In this document: piece by piece, positions 7,618 through 14,840 of the stretch
Numbering within the stretch: position 1 is the first letter of the stretch
How the letters are laid out: the number at the start of each line of letters is the position of its first letter
Origin: an uncultured Solirubrobacteraceae bacterium
GTDB taxonomy: Bacteria > Actinomycetota > Thermoleophilia > Solirubrobacterales > Solirubrobacteraceae
DNA length: 15,593 nucleotides
Direction of reading: 5' to 3'
NCBI GenBank assembly: GCA_902806215.1
Contig: CADCVT010000054.1
Coordinates: 1-15,593 of the forward strand
Translations under genes and position numbers: made by a program
The notes under the pieces: model-generated
The model's input: only the letters and a program-made list of their open reading frames with translations
Database searches by the model: none
Told to the model about the DNA's origin: nothing

Positions 7618-8621
7618 TGCTCCACCTCTCTCGTTTCAGCACTTCGCCGCGCGGCCTCCAGCACGCGCAGCACCGCGACGCTGTCGCGTGGGTCGACCGG
7701 GGTCTCCCCGCGCGCGACCGCCGCGTAGAACTCCTCGTAGGAACCGCGGTCGATCGCGATCGCCCGCTCGCCGGTGCCGTTGACCAGGCGCCCGGGCGCG
7801 GTCCGCTCGCCGTACCCGTCGCCGCCCGGCCGCAGGCCGTCGGCGAGCTGCGCCTCCTGCGGATCGAGCTCGTCGCAGGCGAAGCCGCGTCGCAGTCCGC
7901 TGACCATCAGACGCGGCCCGTGCAGCGGCGCCGTCGCGCTCATCCACAGGTGCGAGCGCACGCCGTGCGCGTGGTGCAGCGCGACGAAGACGTCGTCCTC
8001 GACCTCCGCCCGCGGGCGTCGCCGGCACACCTCGGCGTAGACCCGCAGCGGGTGCCCGAAGAGCACGCGCGCCTGGTCGACGAGGTGGCTGCCGAGGTCG
8101 AGCAGCTGGCCGCCGCCCTCCGCCGGATCGCCCTGCTCGCGCCAGCCCTGCTTGATCTCGGGGCGGAACCTCTCGAAGCGAGACTCGAACCGGATGACGT
8201 CGCCGAGCGCGCCGTCGTGGATGAGCCGCCGGGCGGTGAGGAAGTCGCCGTCCCAGCGCCGGTTCTGGAAGACGGTGAGCAAGACGCCGGCGTCGTGTGC
8301 GGCTCGGACGATCTGCGCGGCGTCGTCGGCGGTCGCCGCGAGTGGCTTGTCGACGACGACGCCGATCCCTCGCTCGATGGCTTCGAGCGCGAGGGGGACG
8401 TGGGCTCGGTTCGGCGTGGCGATGACGGCGAGGTCGGCGTGCTCGTACGCCTCCGCGGCGGTCTCGACGATCTTCGCTTCGGGGAACGCCTGCTTCGCCT
8501 TCGCCTGACGCTCGGGGTTGCTCGTCACGATCGCCGTGACGTCGAGGCCTTCCGTCGCTTCGATGAGCGGCGCATGGAAGACCTCTCCCGCCAAGCCGTA
8601 GCCGAGGAGCGCGACCCTCAC
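7611..8621 (-). CDS. Gfo/Idh/MocA oxidoreductase, YdgJ/IolW type
   Basis: This is an NAD(P)-dependent sugar or polyol dehydrogenase of 336 residues. The Rossmann motif GYGLAG (7-12) leads into VFHAPLI, then VVVDKP with catalytic Lys92, QNRRWDGDFLT, FESRFERFRP, and LDLGSHLVDQ with Asp175 and His179 of the family DxGxH site. These blocks match E. coli YdgJ and B. subtilis IolW (YvaA), NADP-dependent scyllo-inositol dehydrogenases, so a cyclitol or pyranose oxidised at a ring carbon is the likely substrate class; the true substrate is unknown. The GTG start at 8621 overlaps the stop of a 16-codon ORF as GTGA, and its own ribosome site is weak. The stop overlaps the isomerase start by 7 bp. Confidence 0.9.
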   Translation of the reverse strand: MRVALLGYGLAGEVFHAPLIEATEGLDVTAIVTSNPERQAKAKQAFPEAKIVETAAEAYEHADLAVIATPNRAHVPLALEAIERGIGVVVDKPLAATADDAAQIVRAAHDAGVLLTVFQNRRWDGDFLTARRLIHDGALGDVIRFESRFERFRPEIKQGWREQGDPAEGGGQLLDLGSHLVDQARVLFGHPLRVYAEVCRRRPRAEVEDDVFVALHHAHGVRSHLWMSATAPLHGPRLMVSGLRRGFACDELDPQEAQLADGLRPGGDGYGERTAPGRLVNGTGERAIAIDRGSYEEFYAAVARGETPVDPRDSVAVLRVLEAARRSAETREVEQC

Positions 8622-8668
8622 GTGCGTGTCCCGCTCTGAACAACGACGTCAGTCAGTGGGTCGTTCAT
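8618..8668 (-). CDS. 16-codon ORF bridging the two dehydrogenase genes
   Basis: The ORF reads MNDPLTDVVVQSGTRT and then stops. Its ATG overlaps the stop of the upstream dehydrogenase as ATGA (8665-8668), and its TGA overlaps the GTG of the downstream dehydrogenase as GTGA (8618-8621). GAGGAG lies 11 bases before the ATG. It could be a leader that carries ribosomes across a gap that otherwise lacks a strong ribosome site, or a chance frame in 44 bases. No domain can be seen and a stable function for the peptide is unproven. Confidence 0.35.
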   Translation of the reverse strand: MNDPLTDVVVQSGTRT

Positions 8669-9642
8669 GCGCCGAGGAGCTCCTCGAGCACGCGTGCCTG
8701 TCCGACTGCGTCGTTGCGTCCGAGGAGCGGCGGGCGGTTCGTCTCGATCGCCTCTGCAAGGTCGTCCAGCTGGAGCCTGTAGGAGTTGGTCGGCTCGATC
8801 CGTTCGTGCTCCGTCTCGTCGCCTCGCTGGACGACGACCCCGGGCGACCGGGCGTGCCACGGGTCCGTGAGGTAGAGCGTCCCGTCGCTGCCGACGACCT
8901 CCAGGCCGTCGCGCCCCGGCAGGTCGAACCCGCAGTCGAACGTCGCGAGCGCACCGTCGTCGAAGCGCAGAACACCCGCAAACCGAGAGTCGACCGCGCG
9001 AACGTCCGCGAGTCCCCCGCCGGGGTCGGACTCACGGACGTTCGCGGTTCCGAAGCCGGCGATGTCGGTCGGCTCTCCGCAGATGAGCCGCGCTGCGCTG
9101 ATGCAGTAGGTGCCGACGTCCATCAGTGCTCCGCCTTCCAACGCCGGGTCCCAGCGCGGGTCCTCGGGGCGGCCGAGCGGGAACGAGAACACGGCTCGGA
9201 CCAACCGGACCTCGCCGATGACCCCCTCGCCGATCATCGAGAGCAGCCGGAACGTCTGCGGGTTGTGCCGCCACATGAAGCCCTCGGTCATCACGACGCC
9301 GGCGCGCTCGGCGGCGTCGAACGCGCGCTCGACCTCGGCGACCCTCGGCGAGAACGGCTTCTCGACGAGCACGTGCTTGCCGGCGTCGGCGCACCGGACC
9401 GCCCACTCGGCGTGGAGCCCGTTCGGAAGCGAGACGTAGACCGCGTCCACCTCGTCGTCGCCGAGCAGCTCCTCATACGAGCCGTAGGACGACGCGATCC
9501 CATGAGAGCGCGCATACGCAGCCGCGCGCTCCTCCGACCGCGACGCCACCGCCACCACCTCGACCGCGGCGGACTCTGCCGCAGCGGCCAGGATGGCGTC
9601 GTTGATCCGCGCGGTCGAGAGAAGGCCGAGCCTCAACCCCAC
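8665..9642 (-). CDS. Gfo/Idh/MocA oxidoreductase, dihydrodiol/D-xylose dehydrogenase type
   Basis: This is a predicted NADP-dependent dehydrogenase of 325 residues. The N-terminus GLLSTARIN replaces the strict GxGxxG motif, as is common in the dihydrodiol dehydrogenase/D-xylose 1-dehydrogenase branch. VEKPFSP supplies catalytic Lys95, and GFMWRHNPQTFRL and GGALMDVGTYCISAARL follow. The latter puts Tyr179 where other Gfo/Idh proteins have His, matching the Lys/Tyr pair of dimeric dihydrodiol dehydrogenase. In a xylose operon this suggests oxidation of xylose to xylonolactone, but the substrate is inferred. The start may be GTG 9642 (10-bp overlap with the SDR gene) or TTG 9636 (TTGA overlap); I chose GTG. 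An open frame extends further upstream as SDR shadow. Its stop overlaps the 16-codon ORF. Confidence 0.9.
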   Translation of the reverse strand: MGLRLGLLSTARINDAILAAAAESAAVEVVAVASRSEERAAAYARSHGIASSYGSYEELLGDDEVDAVYVSLPNGLHAEWAVRCADAGKHVLVEKPFSPRVAEVERAFDAAERAGVVMTEGFMWRHNPQTFRLLSMIGEGVIGEVRLVRAVFSFPLGRPEDPRWDPALEGGALMDVGTYCISAARLICGEPTDIAGFGTANVRESDPGGGLADVRAVDSRFAGVLRFDDGALATFDCGFDLPGRDGLEVVGSDGTLYLTDPWHARSPGVVVQRGDETEHERIEPTNSYRLQLDDLAEAIETNRPPLLGRNDAVGQARVLEELLGA

Positions 9643-10340
9643 GACGGCTCGTCCATCGGGCGGTACGACACCGTGAGCATCCGGACGCCCGGCGGCCGCG
9701 TGACGCAGAAGATCACGGCGTCGGCCGCCTCGTCCGCCGACATCATCCCGTCGAGCGCCTCCTCCGGCCGCCCGGTGTCGAGCGCGAAGTCCGTCGCCAC
9801 GCCGCCCGGGCACACCGCCGTGCACCGCACCTCGTGCGGGCGCATCTCGTGGTCGAGCGCGCGGGTGAAGCCGACCTGCCCGAACTTCGACGCGTTGTAG
9901 ACGGCCTCGGTCGGGAACGCCCGCAGCCCCGCCACCGACGCCAGCGACACGAAGTCGCCGCTGCCGTTGGACACGAGGTGCGGGAGCGCCGCCCGCGCGG
10001 TGTAGAGCGTGCCCTTGAGGTTCACGTCGATCATCTGCTCGAGCTGCTCGGGGTCGAGCTCGAGGAACGGCGCGTAGGCCCCCATCCCCGCGTTCGCGAC
10101 GACGAGGTCGAGGCCGCCGAGCTCGGCCACCGCGGCCGCGACCGCGGCGTCCACCGACGACGGCTGCGTCACGTCGCACTCGACGCCGAGCGCGCCGGAC
10201 AACCCGAGGTCGTCACCCGACCGCGAGGCCAGCGCGACGCGCGCGCCGCCCTCGGCGAGCTTGCGCGCGACCGAGGCACCGATGCCTCGCGACGCGCCCG
10301 TGACGAACGCGCGGCGCCCTTGAAGCGTCGTCTCGGTCAT
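9633..10340 (-). CDS. Short-chain dehydrogenase/reductase
   Basis: A classical SDR of 235 residues. It has the cofactor motif TGASRGIG (14-21), NAG (83-85), Asn107, and the catalytic set Ser135, Tyr148, Lys152 in SLASVAG and YNASK, followed by PGGVATDF. The residue pattern ALASRSGDD after the second strand (Arg40) suggests a preference for NADP, by analogy. The substrate cannot be read from the sequence; the setting suggests a sugar, polyol or sugar lactone intermediate. The ATG at 10340 overlaps the xylH stop as ATGA (10337-10340), with GGGAAG a few bases upstream. It sits between the transporter genes and the two Gfo/Idh dehydrogenases and is probably co-transcribed with them. Confidence 0.92.
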   Translation of the reverse strand: MTETTLQGRRAFVTGASRGIGASVARKLAEGGARVALASRSGDDLGLSGALGVECDVTQPSSVDAAVAAAVAELGGLDLVVANAGMGAYAPFLELDPEQLEQMIDVNLKGTLYTARAALPHLVSNGSGDFVSLASVAGLRAFPTEAVYNASKFGQVGFTRALDHEMRPHEVRCTAVCPGGVATDFALDTGRPEEALDGMMSADEAADAVIFCVTRPPGVRMLTVSYRPMDEPSWG

Positions 10341-11581
10341 GCTCTTCCCGTCGATTCGAGGTTGCGCCTGGAGACCGAGTCGACCGTGACCGCCAGCAGC
10401 AGCACGCCGCCGGTGATCACGAACTTCTCGCCCGACCCGAGCCCGAGCAGGCCCAGGCCGTTGTCGATCGACGCGATCACGAGCGCACCGAGCAGCGCGC
10501 TCTTGATGTTGCCCCGGCCGCCGAACAGCGACGTGCCGCCGATCACCGCCGCCGCGATCGAGTACAGGAGGATCGAGCCGCCGCCGGCGTTCGTGTCGAC
10601 CGACCGCAGCCGCGAGGCGAGGATGATCCCGCCGAGCGCCGCCATCAGCGACGAGATCGCGAACACTGCGATCTTGATGCGGTCGACGTTGATGCCGGCG
10701 CGCCGCGCGGCCTCCTGGTTGCCGCCGACCGCGTACACGTAGCGCCCGAACTTCGTGCGCCGCGTCACCCAGGTCCAGAACACGAGCAGCGCGCCGACCA
10801 TCACCGCGACGTACGGGACGCCGCGGTCCTGGTTGGCGACGTACGCGACGATCCCGAGCGCCAGCGCGAGCGCACCGATGCGCAGCGCGACGATGACGAT
10901 CGGGTCGTTCGGCAGGCCGGCCTTGGCTCGCTTGCGCAGCCCGTTGACCTGGATCGCCGCGAACGCCGCGACCGCCGCCAGCACGACGAGCCACGACATG
11001 CTCTCCGACAGGAAGTCGTTGGCGAAGCCGATGATGAAGTCGTCCTGCAGCACGACCGTGCCCGACGACCCGATGAGCAGCAGCACGACGCCGTTCCACG
11101 CCAGCAGTCCGGCCAGCGTCACCACGAACGACGGAACACCCACCTTCGTGATGATCAGCCCGTGCAGGACCCCGATCGACGCGCCCGCCGACAGCGCGAG
11201 CAGCAGCGCCAGCCCCGGCGCGATGTCGTTGCCGTCGGGCCGCAGCAGGAGCGCGCAGATGACGCCCGCCACGCCGCTGACGTAGCCGATCGACAGGTCG
11301 ATCTCGCCCAGCAGCAGCACGAACACGACGCCCATGGCGATCGTCGCGAACGCGGCGCCCTGGACCATCAGGTTCACGAAGTTGCCGGCGGTCAGGAACC
11401 GGTCGTTCTGCGTCTGGAAGATGATGGCGATGAGCAGCAGGCCGACGATGATCGGCAGTGACCCGAGGTCGCCCGACCGCACGCCGTCCCACCACCGCTT
11501 GGCGTACGAGCCGATCGTCGTCATCGGCGGAGCCGTGCTGTCGCCGCCGACCGCGGCCGGCGGAGGTGCGATGGCGCTCAT
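10337..11581 (-). CDS. xylH: Sugar ABC transporter permease (XylH type)
   Basis: This is the membrane subunit of a carbohydrate uptake transporter of the CUT2 class. It has 414 residues with a cytoplasmic N-terminal tail of about 40 residues and roughly ten hydrophobic segments. Family landmarks are LLLGEIDLSIGYVSG, VPSFVVTLAGLL, the ATPase-contact loop AVGGNQEAARRAGI followed by VDRIKIAVF, and GGTSLFGGRGN. Length and motif order match XylH rather than the shorter RbsC. The ATG at 11581 overlaps the xylG stop as ATGA and has an excellent ribosome site, AGGAGGG, six bases upstream. It works with XylF and XylG; xylose as cargo is inferred from XylF. Confidence 0.94.
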   Translation of the reverse strand: MSAIAPPPAAVGGDSTAPPMTTIGSYAKRWWDGVRSGDLGSLPIIVGLLLIAIIFQTQNDRFLTAGNFVNLMVQGAAFATIAMGVVFVLLLGEIDLSIGYVSGVAGVICALLLRPDGNDIAPGLALLLALSAGASIGVLHGLIITKVGVPSFVVTLAGLLAWNGVVLLLIGSSGTVVLQDDFIIGFANDFLSESMSWLVVLAAVAAFAAIQVNGLRKRAKAGLPNDPIVIVALRIGALALALGIVAYVANQDRGVPYVAVMVGALLVFWTWVTRRTKFGRYVYAVGGNQEAARRAGINVDRIKIAVFAISSLMAALGGIILASRLRSVDTNAGGGSILLYSIAAAVIGGTSLFGGRGNIKSALLGALVIASIDNGLGLLGLGSGEKFVITGGVLLLAVTVDSVSRRNLESTGRA

Positions 11582-12402
11582 GACGTGCCCTCCTGCTGGC
11601 CGGGGACCTTGTCGATCGTGCCGGCGGTGATCGCGGTGACCACCTGCTGCTGGGTCGCGTCCGCCGTGTTGAAGCGCGCGACGTCCTTGCCCAGCCGCAG
11701 GACGGTGATCGAGTCCGCGACCTCGAAGATGTCGTGGAGGTTGTGCGAGATGAGGACCACCGCGAGGCCCTGCTCGCCGAGGCGCTTGACGAGGTCGAGC
11801 ACCTGCCGGGTCTGCGCGACGCCGAGCGCCGCGGTCGGCTCGTCGAGGATGACGAGCTTCGAGTTCCACATGACCGCCTTGGCGACGGCGACCGACTGCC
11901 GCTGCCCGCCCGACAGGCTCGCGACGGTCTGGCGGACCGAGCTCAGCGTGGTCACCGACAGCGACTTCAGCGTCTCCGACGCGCGCCGCTCCATCGTCGT
12001 CTCGTCGAGCTGCTTGAACGGCCCGTAGAGCTCCTCGCGCCCGAGGAACATGTTCTGCACGACGTCGAGGTTGTCCGCGAGCGCGAGGTCCTGGTAGACG
12101 ACCTCGATGCCGAGCGCGGCCGAGTCCTTCGGCCCGTTGATGGAGACCCGCTCTCCACCGAACCAGACCTCACCACCGTCGATCGAGTGGATCCCGGCGA
12201 TGCACTTGATGAGCGTCGACTTGCCCGCGCCGTTGTCCCCCACCAGCGCCATGATCTCGCCGGGGTGGACGCTGAAGTCCACCCCCTTGAGGACCTCGAC
12301 GGCCCCGAACCGCTTCTCGATGCCCTTGCACTCGAGCAGCGGAGGCCCGGCGGTGGGGGGCCGCCGGCTCGCGCCGGCGGCCTCCTGCACCGTTCCGCTC
12401 AT
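11578..12402 (-). CDS. xylG: Sugar ABC transporter ATPase, single domain (XylG type)
   Basis: This ATPase drives the sugar importer. The 274-residue protein carries one ABC domain: Walker A GDNGAGKST (55-63), Q-loop Gln104, signature LSGGQ (163-167), Walker B LVILDEP (183-189) followed by TAALGVAQT, and switch His220. E. coli XylG has two fused ABC domains (over 500 residues); a half-size protein that must dimerise is usual in actinobacterial xylose systems, so this is not a truncation. The ATG at 12402 shares one base with the xylF TAA (TAATG), which decides the start; the 20 residues before the domain are proline/glycine-rich. A longer open frame through xylF is a shadow. Confidence 0.94.
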   Translation of the reverse strand: MSGTVQEAAGASRRPPTAGPPLLECKGIEKRFGAVEVLKGVDFSVHPGEIMALVGDNGAGKSTLIKCIAGIHSIDGGEVWFGGERVSINGPKDSAALGIEVVYQDLALADNLDVVQNMFLGREELYGPFKQLDETTMERRASETLKSLSVTTLSSVRQTVASLSGGQRQSVAVAKAVMWNSKLVILDEPTAALGVAQTRQVLDLVKRLGEQGLAVVLISHNLHDIFEVADSITVLRLGKDVARFNTADATQQQVVTAITAGTIDKVPGQQEGTS

Positions 12403-13541
12403 TACAGCCCGAGCTCCTCGCACTTGGAGGCGAGCTTGCCGGCGCAGATCTCTTCCTTCTTGGGGAAGTCCGGCTCGCCCATGTACTCGCTGATGTTGTC
12501 CTTGGTGACCGTGACCGGGTCGAGCAGGATCGACGGGACCTTCTTGGTGCCGTTGTCGAGCTCGGCGTCGGGAGCCTGCGGGGTCTCGCCGCGGGCGAGC
12601 GCGATCGCGAGCTTGGCGGCCGCGTCGGCCTCCTTCTTGACGGCCTTGTAGACCGTCATGCACTGGTCGCCCGCGACGATGTTCTGGATGCCCTCGAGCG
12701 TCGCGTCCTGGCCGGTGACCGGGATCTGGTCGAGCTTGCGCTGCTTGAGCGCGGAGATCGCCGCGTTGCCGAGACCGTCGTTGGCCGCGAGCACGCCGTC
12801 GACCTTGTTGTCGGCCTTCTGGAGCATCTGCTCGAAGATCGTCAGCGCCTTCTGGTTGTCCCAGTCGGGCACGGACTGATCGTCGACCTCCTTCCAGTCC
12901 CCGGCGTCGAACTTCTTGTTGATGACCGAGTCGTAGCCGTTCTTGAACAGCGTGGCGTTGTTGTCGGTGGGCGAGCCGTTGAGCACGGCGATCTGCGCGT
13001 TCTGCTTGTCGCCGATGCAGTCGACGAGGCCCTGGCCCTGCAGCTCGCCGACCTTCTCGTTGTCGAACGAGACGTAGTACTCGGTCGCGTCGGTGTCGAG
13101 GGTCAGGCGGTCGTAGTCGATGACCTTGACCCCCTGCGCCTTGGCGTTGGCCGCGATCGCCGCGCCGGAGCCCGAGTCGAGGTTGACGAGGAGCAGCACC
13201 TTCGCGCCGTTGGTGATGGCCTGCTCGGCCTGCTGCTGCTGCGTGGACTTGTCGCCCTCGGCGTTCTGGATCTCCGCCTCGACGCCCGCCTCCTCGAAGG
13301 CCTGCTTGAGGAACGGCCGGTCGACCGTCTCCCAGCGCACGGACGACTTCGAGTCGGGGAGCAGGACGGCGACCTTGCCGGCCTTCTTGCCGCCCTCGGC
13401 CTGCGTGGAGTCGCCGCCTCCGCCGCCGCCGGCCTCCTCCTCGTCGTCGCCGCAGCCCGCGGCGGTGAGCGCGAGCGCGAGCAGCGCGGCGCAGAACAGG
13501 ATCAGCAGCTTGCGCTGCTTCCCGGGGGTGTTGTGTGACAT
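12402..13541 (-). CDS. xylF: D-xylose-binding lipoprotein of the ABC importer
   Basis: This extracytoplasmic protein captures the sugar and delivers it to XylGH. Residues 1-30 form a lipoprotein signal (basic start, hydrophobic LILFCAALLALALTAAG, lipidation Cys30), followed by an acidic, glycine-rich tether to about residue 52. The mature part follows E. coli XylF closely: YDRLT (143-147), YVSFDNEKVGELQ (156-168), NGSPTDNNATLF (188-199), AANDGLGNAAI, GQDATLEGI (277-285), MTVYK (295-299), and LDNGTKKVPSILLDPVTV. D-xylose is therefore the best guess for the ligand. The ATG at 13541 has a strong ribosome site, AGGAGG, that begins inside the repressor stop codon. Other pentoses cannot be excluded. 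Confidence 0.95.
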   Translation of the reverse strand: MSHNTPGKQRKLLILFCAALLALALTAAGCGDDEEEAGGGGGGDSTQAEGGKKAGKVAVLLPDSKSSVRWETVDRPFLKQAFEEAGVEAEIQNAEGDKSTQQQQAEQAITNGAKVLLLVNLDSGSGAAIAANAKAQGVKVIDYDRLTLDTDATEYYVSFDNEKVGELQGQGLVDCIGDKQNAQIAVLNGSPTDNNATLFKNGYDSVINKKFDAGDWKEVDDQSVPDWDNQKALTIFEQMLQKADNKVDGVLAANDGLGNAAISALKQRKLDQIPVTGQDATLEGIQNIVAGDQCMTVYKAVKKEADAAAKLAIALARGETPQAPDAELDNGTKKVPSILLDPVTVTKDNISEYMGEPDFPKKEEICAGKLASKCEELGL

Positions 13542-13548
13542 GACCTCT

Positions 13549-13554
13549 CCTCCT
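13549..13554 (-). promoter_or_regulatory. Strong ribosome-binding site of xylF
   Basis: On the minus strand the sequence reads TAGGAGGAGAGGTC-ATG. AGGAGG lies seven bases before the xylF ATG, and its first two bases belong to the repressor's TAG stop. This is the strongest ribosome site in the operon apart from that of xylH. It would let the binding protein be made in excess over the repressor. Confidence 0.8.
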
Positions 13555-14740
13555 ACTGGACAGACGGAACGTGGGACAGATGGGGGACGTCGGCAAGGCG
13601 TGAGGCGTGGATCAGCGCGCCGAGGACCTCGGCACGCTCACCGAGCTCCGAGGCGACGACGCGGACGTCGTCGGCGGCGGGACGGATCGTGTGGCGCTCG
13701 ATCGCGGTGCGGACCGGCTCGAGCAGCGCCTCGCCGGCGGCCGCGAGCGCGCCGCCGATGACGATCGCCTCGGGGTTGAGCACGTTGCAGAGCCCGGCGA
13801 CGACGCGCCCGATGGCGTGGCCGGCGTCGGCGACCGCACGCACCGCGCCGGGGTCGCCGGCGGCGACGTGCTCGAGCACGGTGTCGAGCGTGAGGTCGTC
13901 GCCGTCGGCGCGGCGCAGCAGCTCGACGATCGCCGGGCCGCCCGCGACGGTCTCGAGGCAGCCGCGGTTGCCGCAGCGGCAGATCAGGCCGTTGTCGTCG
14001 ACGAGCACGTGGCCGAGCTCGCCCGCCGTGCCGCCCGCGCCGTGGAGCAGGCGCCCGCCGACGGTGATCCCGGCGCCGACGCCCGCGCCGACCATGAGGT
14101 AGATGCAGTCCTGCGCGCCGCGCGCGGCCCCGATGGTGATCTCGGCGAGCGCGCCGAGGTTCGCGTCGTTCTCGATGTGGACGGGGACGTCGATGCGCCG
14201 GGCGAGCTCGGCCCCGGGCCGGATGCCGCCCCACGACGGGAGGATCGCCGAGCGGTGGACGCGGTCCTCCTCGTGGTCGACCGGCCCCGAGAGCCCCATC
14301 CCGGCGGCGAGCACGCGGTCGCGGGCGATGCCGGCCTCCTCGACCGCCTCGGTCACGAGCACCGCGGCGGCGTCGAGCGCGCCGGCGCCGGCGTGGTCGA
14401 CGTCCATCTCCATGACGCGCTCGGCGAGGATCGTCCTCGACAGGTCGGCGACGGCGACGCGCACGTCGGCGTGCCCGAAGTCCAGCCCGACGACGGCGCC
14501 GGCGCTGCGGTCGAGGCTGAGCAGGACCGGCGGGCGCCCCTGCTGCACGACGCCGTGGGCCGGCGCGGCACGCTCGACGACCAGGCCGTTCTCCTGCAGC
14601 TCGGCGATGAGCGTCGAGACGGTCGACCGCGACAGCCCCGTGAGCCGAGCGAGCTCGGCACGGCTGGCGGTGCCCCGATCACGGAGCGTCTCGACCACGC
14701 GGCGACGGTTGTGCTCGCGCAGTGAGAGCAGGGAACCCAT
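13553..14740 (-). CDS. ROK-family transcriptional repressor (XylR-like)
   Basis: The protein has 395 residues. The N-terminal winged helix-turn-helix covers about residues 10-55 (SRAELARLTGLSRSTVSTLI). The ROK sugar-binding domain follows: VVGLDFGHADVRVAVAD, GLSGPVD, IENDANLGALAE, ELGHVLVD and the zinc-site cluster CRCGNRGCLE (Cys254, Cys256, Cys261). This layout is that of XylR/NagC-type repressors, released by sugar. An in-frame TTG at 14788 would add 16 residues, but it coincides with a TTGACA promoter box; the ATG at 14740 has AGGAG directly before it and matches the family N-terminus better. The gene ends 11 bp before xylF, so it is probably the first gene of the operon and controls its own expression. 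Confidence 0.92.
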   Translation of the reverse strand: MGSLLSLREHNRRRVVETLRDRGTASRAELARLTGLSRSTVSTLIAELQENGLVVERAAPAHGVVQQGRPPVLLSLDRSAGAVVGLDFGHADVRVAVADLSRTILAERVMEMDVDHAGAGALDAAAVLVTEAVEEAGIARDRVLAAGMGLSGPVDHEEDRVHRSAILPSWGGIRPGAELARRIDVPVHIENDANLGALAEITIGAARGAQDCIYLMVGAGVGAGITVGGRLLHGAGGTAGELGHVLVDDNGLICRCGNRGCLETVAGGPAIVELLRRADGDDLTLDTVLEHVAAGDPGAVRAVADAGHAIGRVVAGLCNVLNPEAIVIGGALAAAGEALLEPVRTAIERHTIRPAADDVRVVASELGERAEVLGALIHASRLADVPHLSHVPSVQ

Positions 14741-14759
14741 CTCCTGACCCACGAAGCGC

Positions 14760-14788
14760 ACCCTCTCGCCCCGTGAACCTTTTGTCAA
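14760..14788 (-). promoter_or_regulatory. Candidate promoter of the ROK-xyl operon
   Basis: On the minus strand a perfect TTGACA (14788 to 14783) is followed after 17 bases by GAGGGT (14765 to 14760), a weak -10 element with A at position 2 and T at position 6. Transcription would start near 14753, just before the repressor ATG at 14740. A direct repeat CAAAAG (14791-14796 and 14779-14784, 12 bp apart) flanks and overlaps the -35 box and could be a repressor site. It lies in the 100-bp gap after the upstream gene. Confidence 0.45.
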
Positions 14789-14840
14789 GGCTTTTGCGGA
14801 AGTGCCGCCTTGGGCGTGCTGAGTTTGTTCGTACTCCGAA

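Noticed and set aside
11578..12402. XylG as a truncated gene, since E. coli XylG is twice as long
   Set aside because: All ABC motifs are present once and both ends are fixed by overlaps; single-domain XylG is normal in actinobacterial xylose systems.
14741..14788. TTG start at 14788 for the ROK repressor
   Set aside because: The TTG is part of a TTGACA promoter box and the added residues match nothing in ROK proteins; the ATG at 14740 has AGGAG before it.
14820..14832. Half-site GAGTTTGTTC resembling one arm of the Bacillus XylR operator
   Set aside because: No matching second arm is nearby, so it is likely chance.
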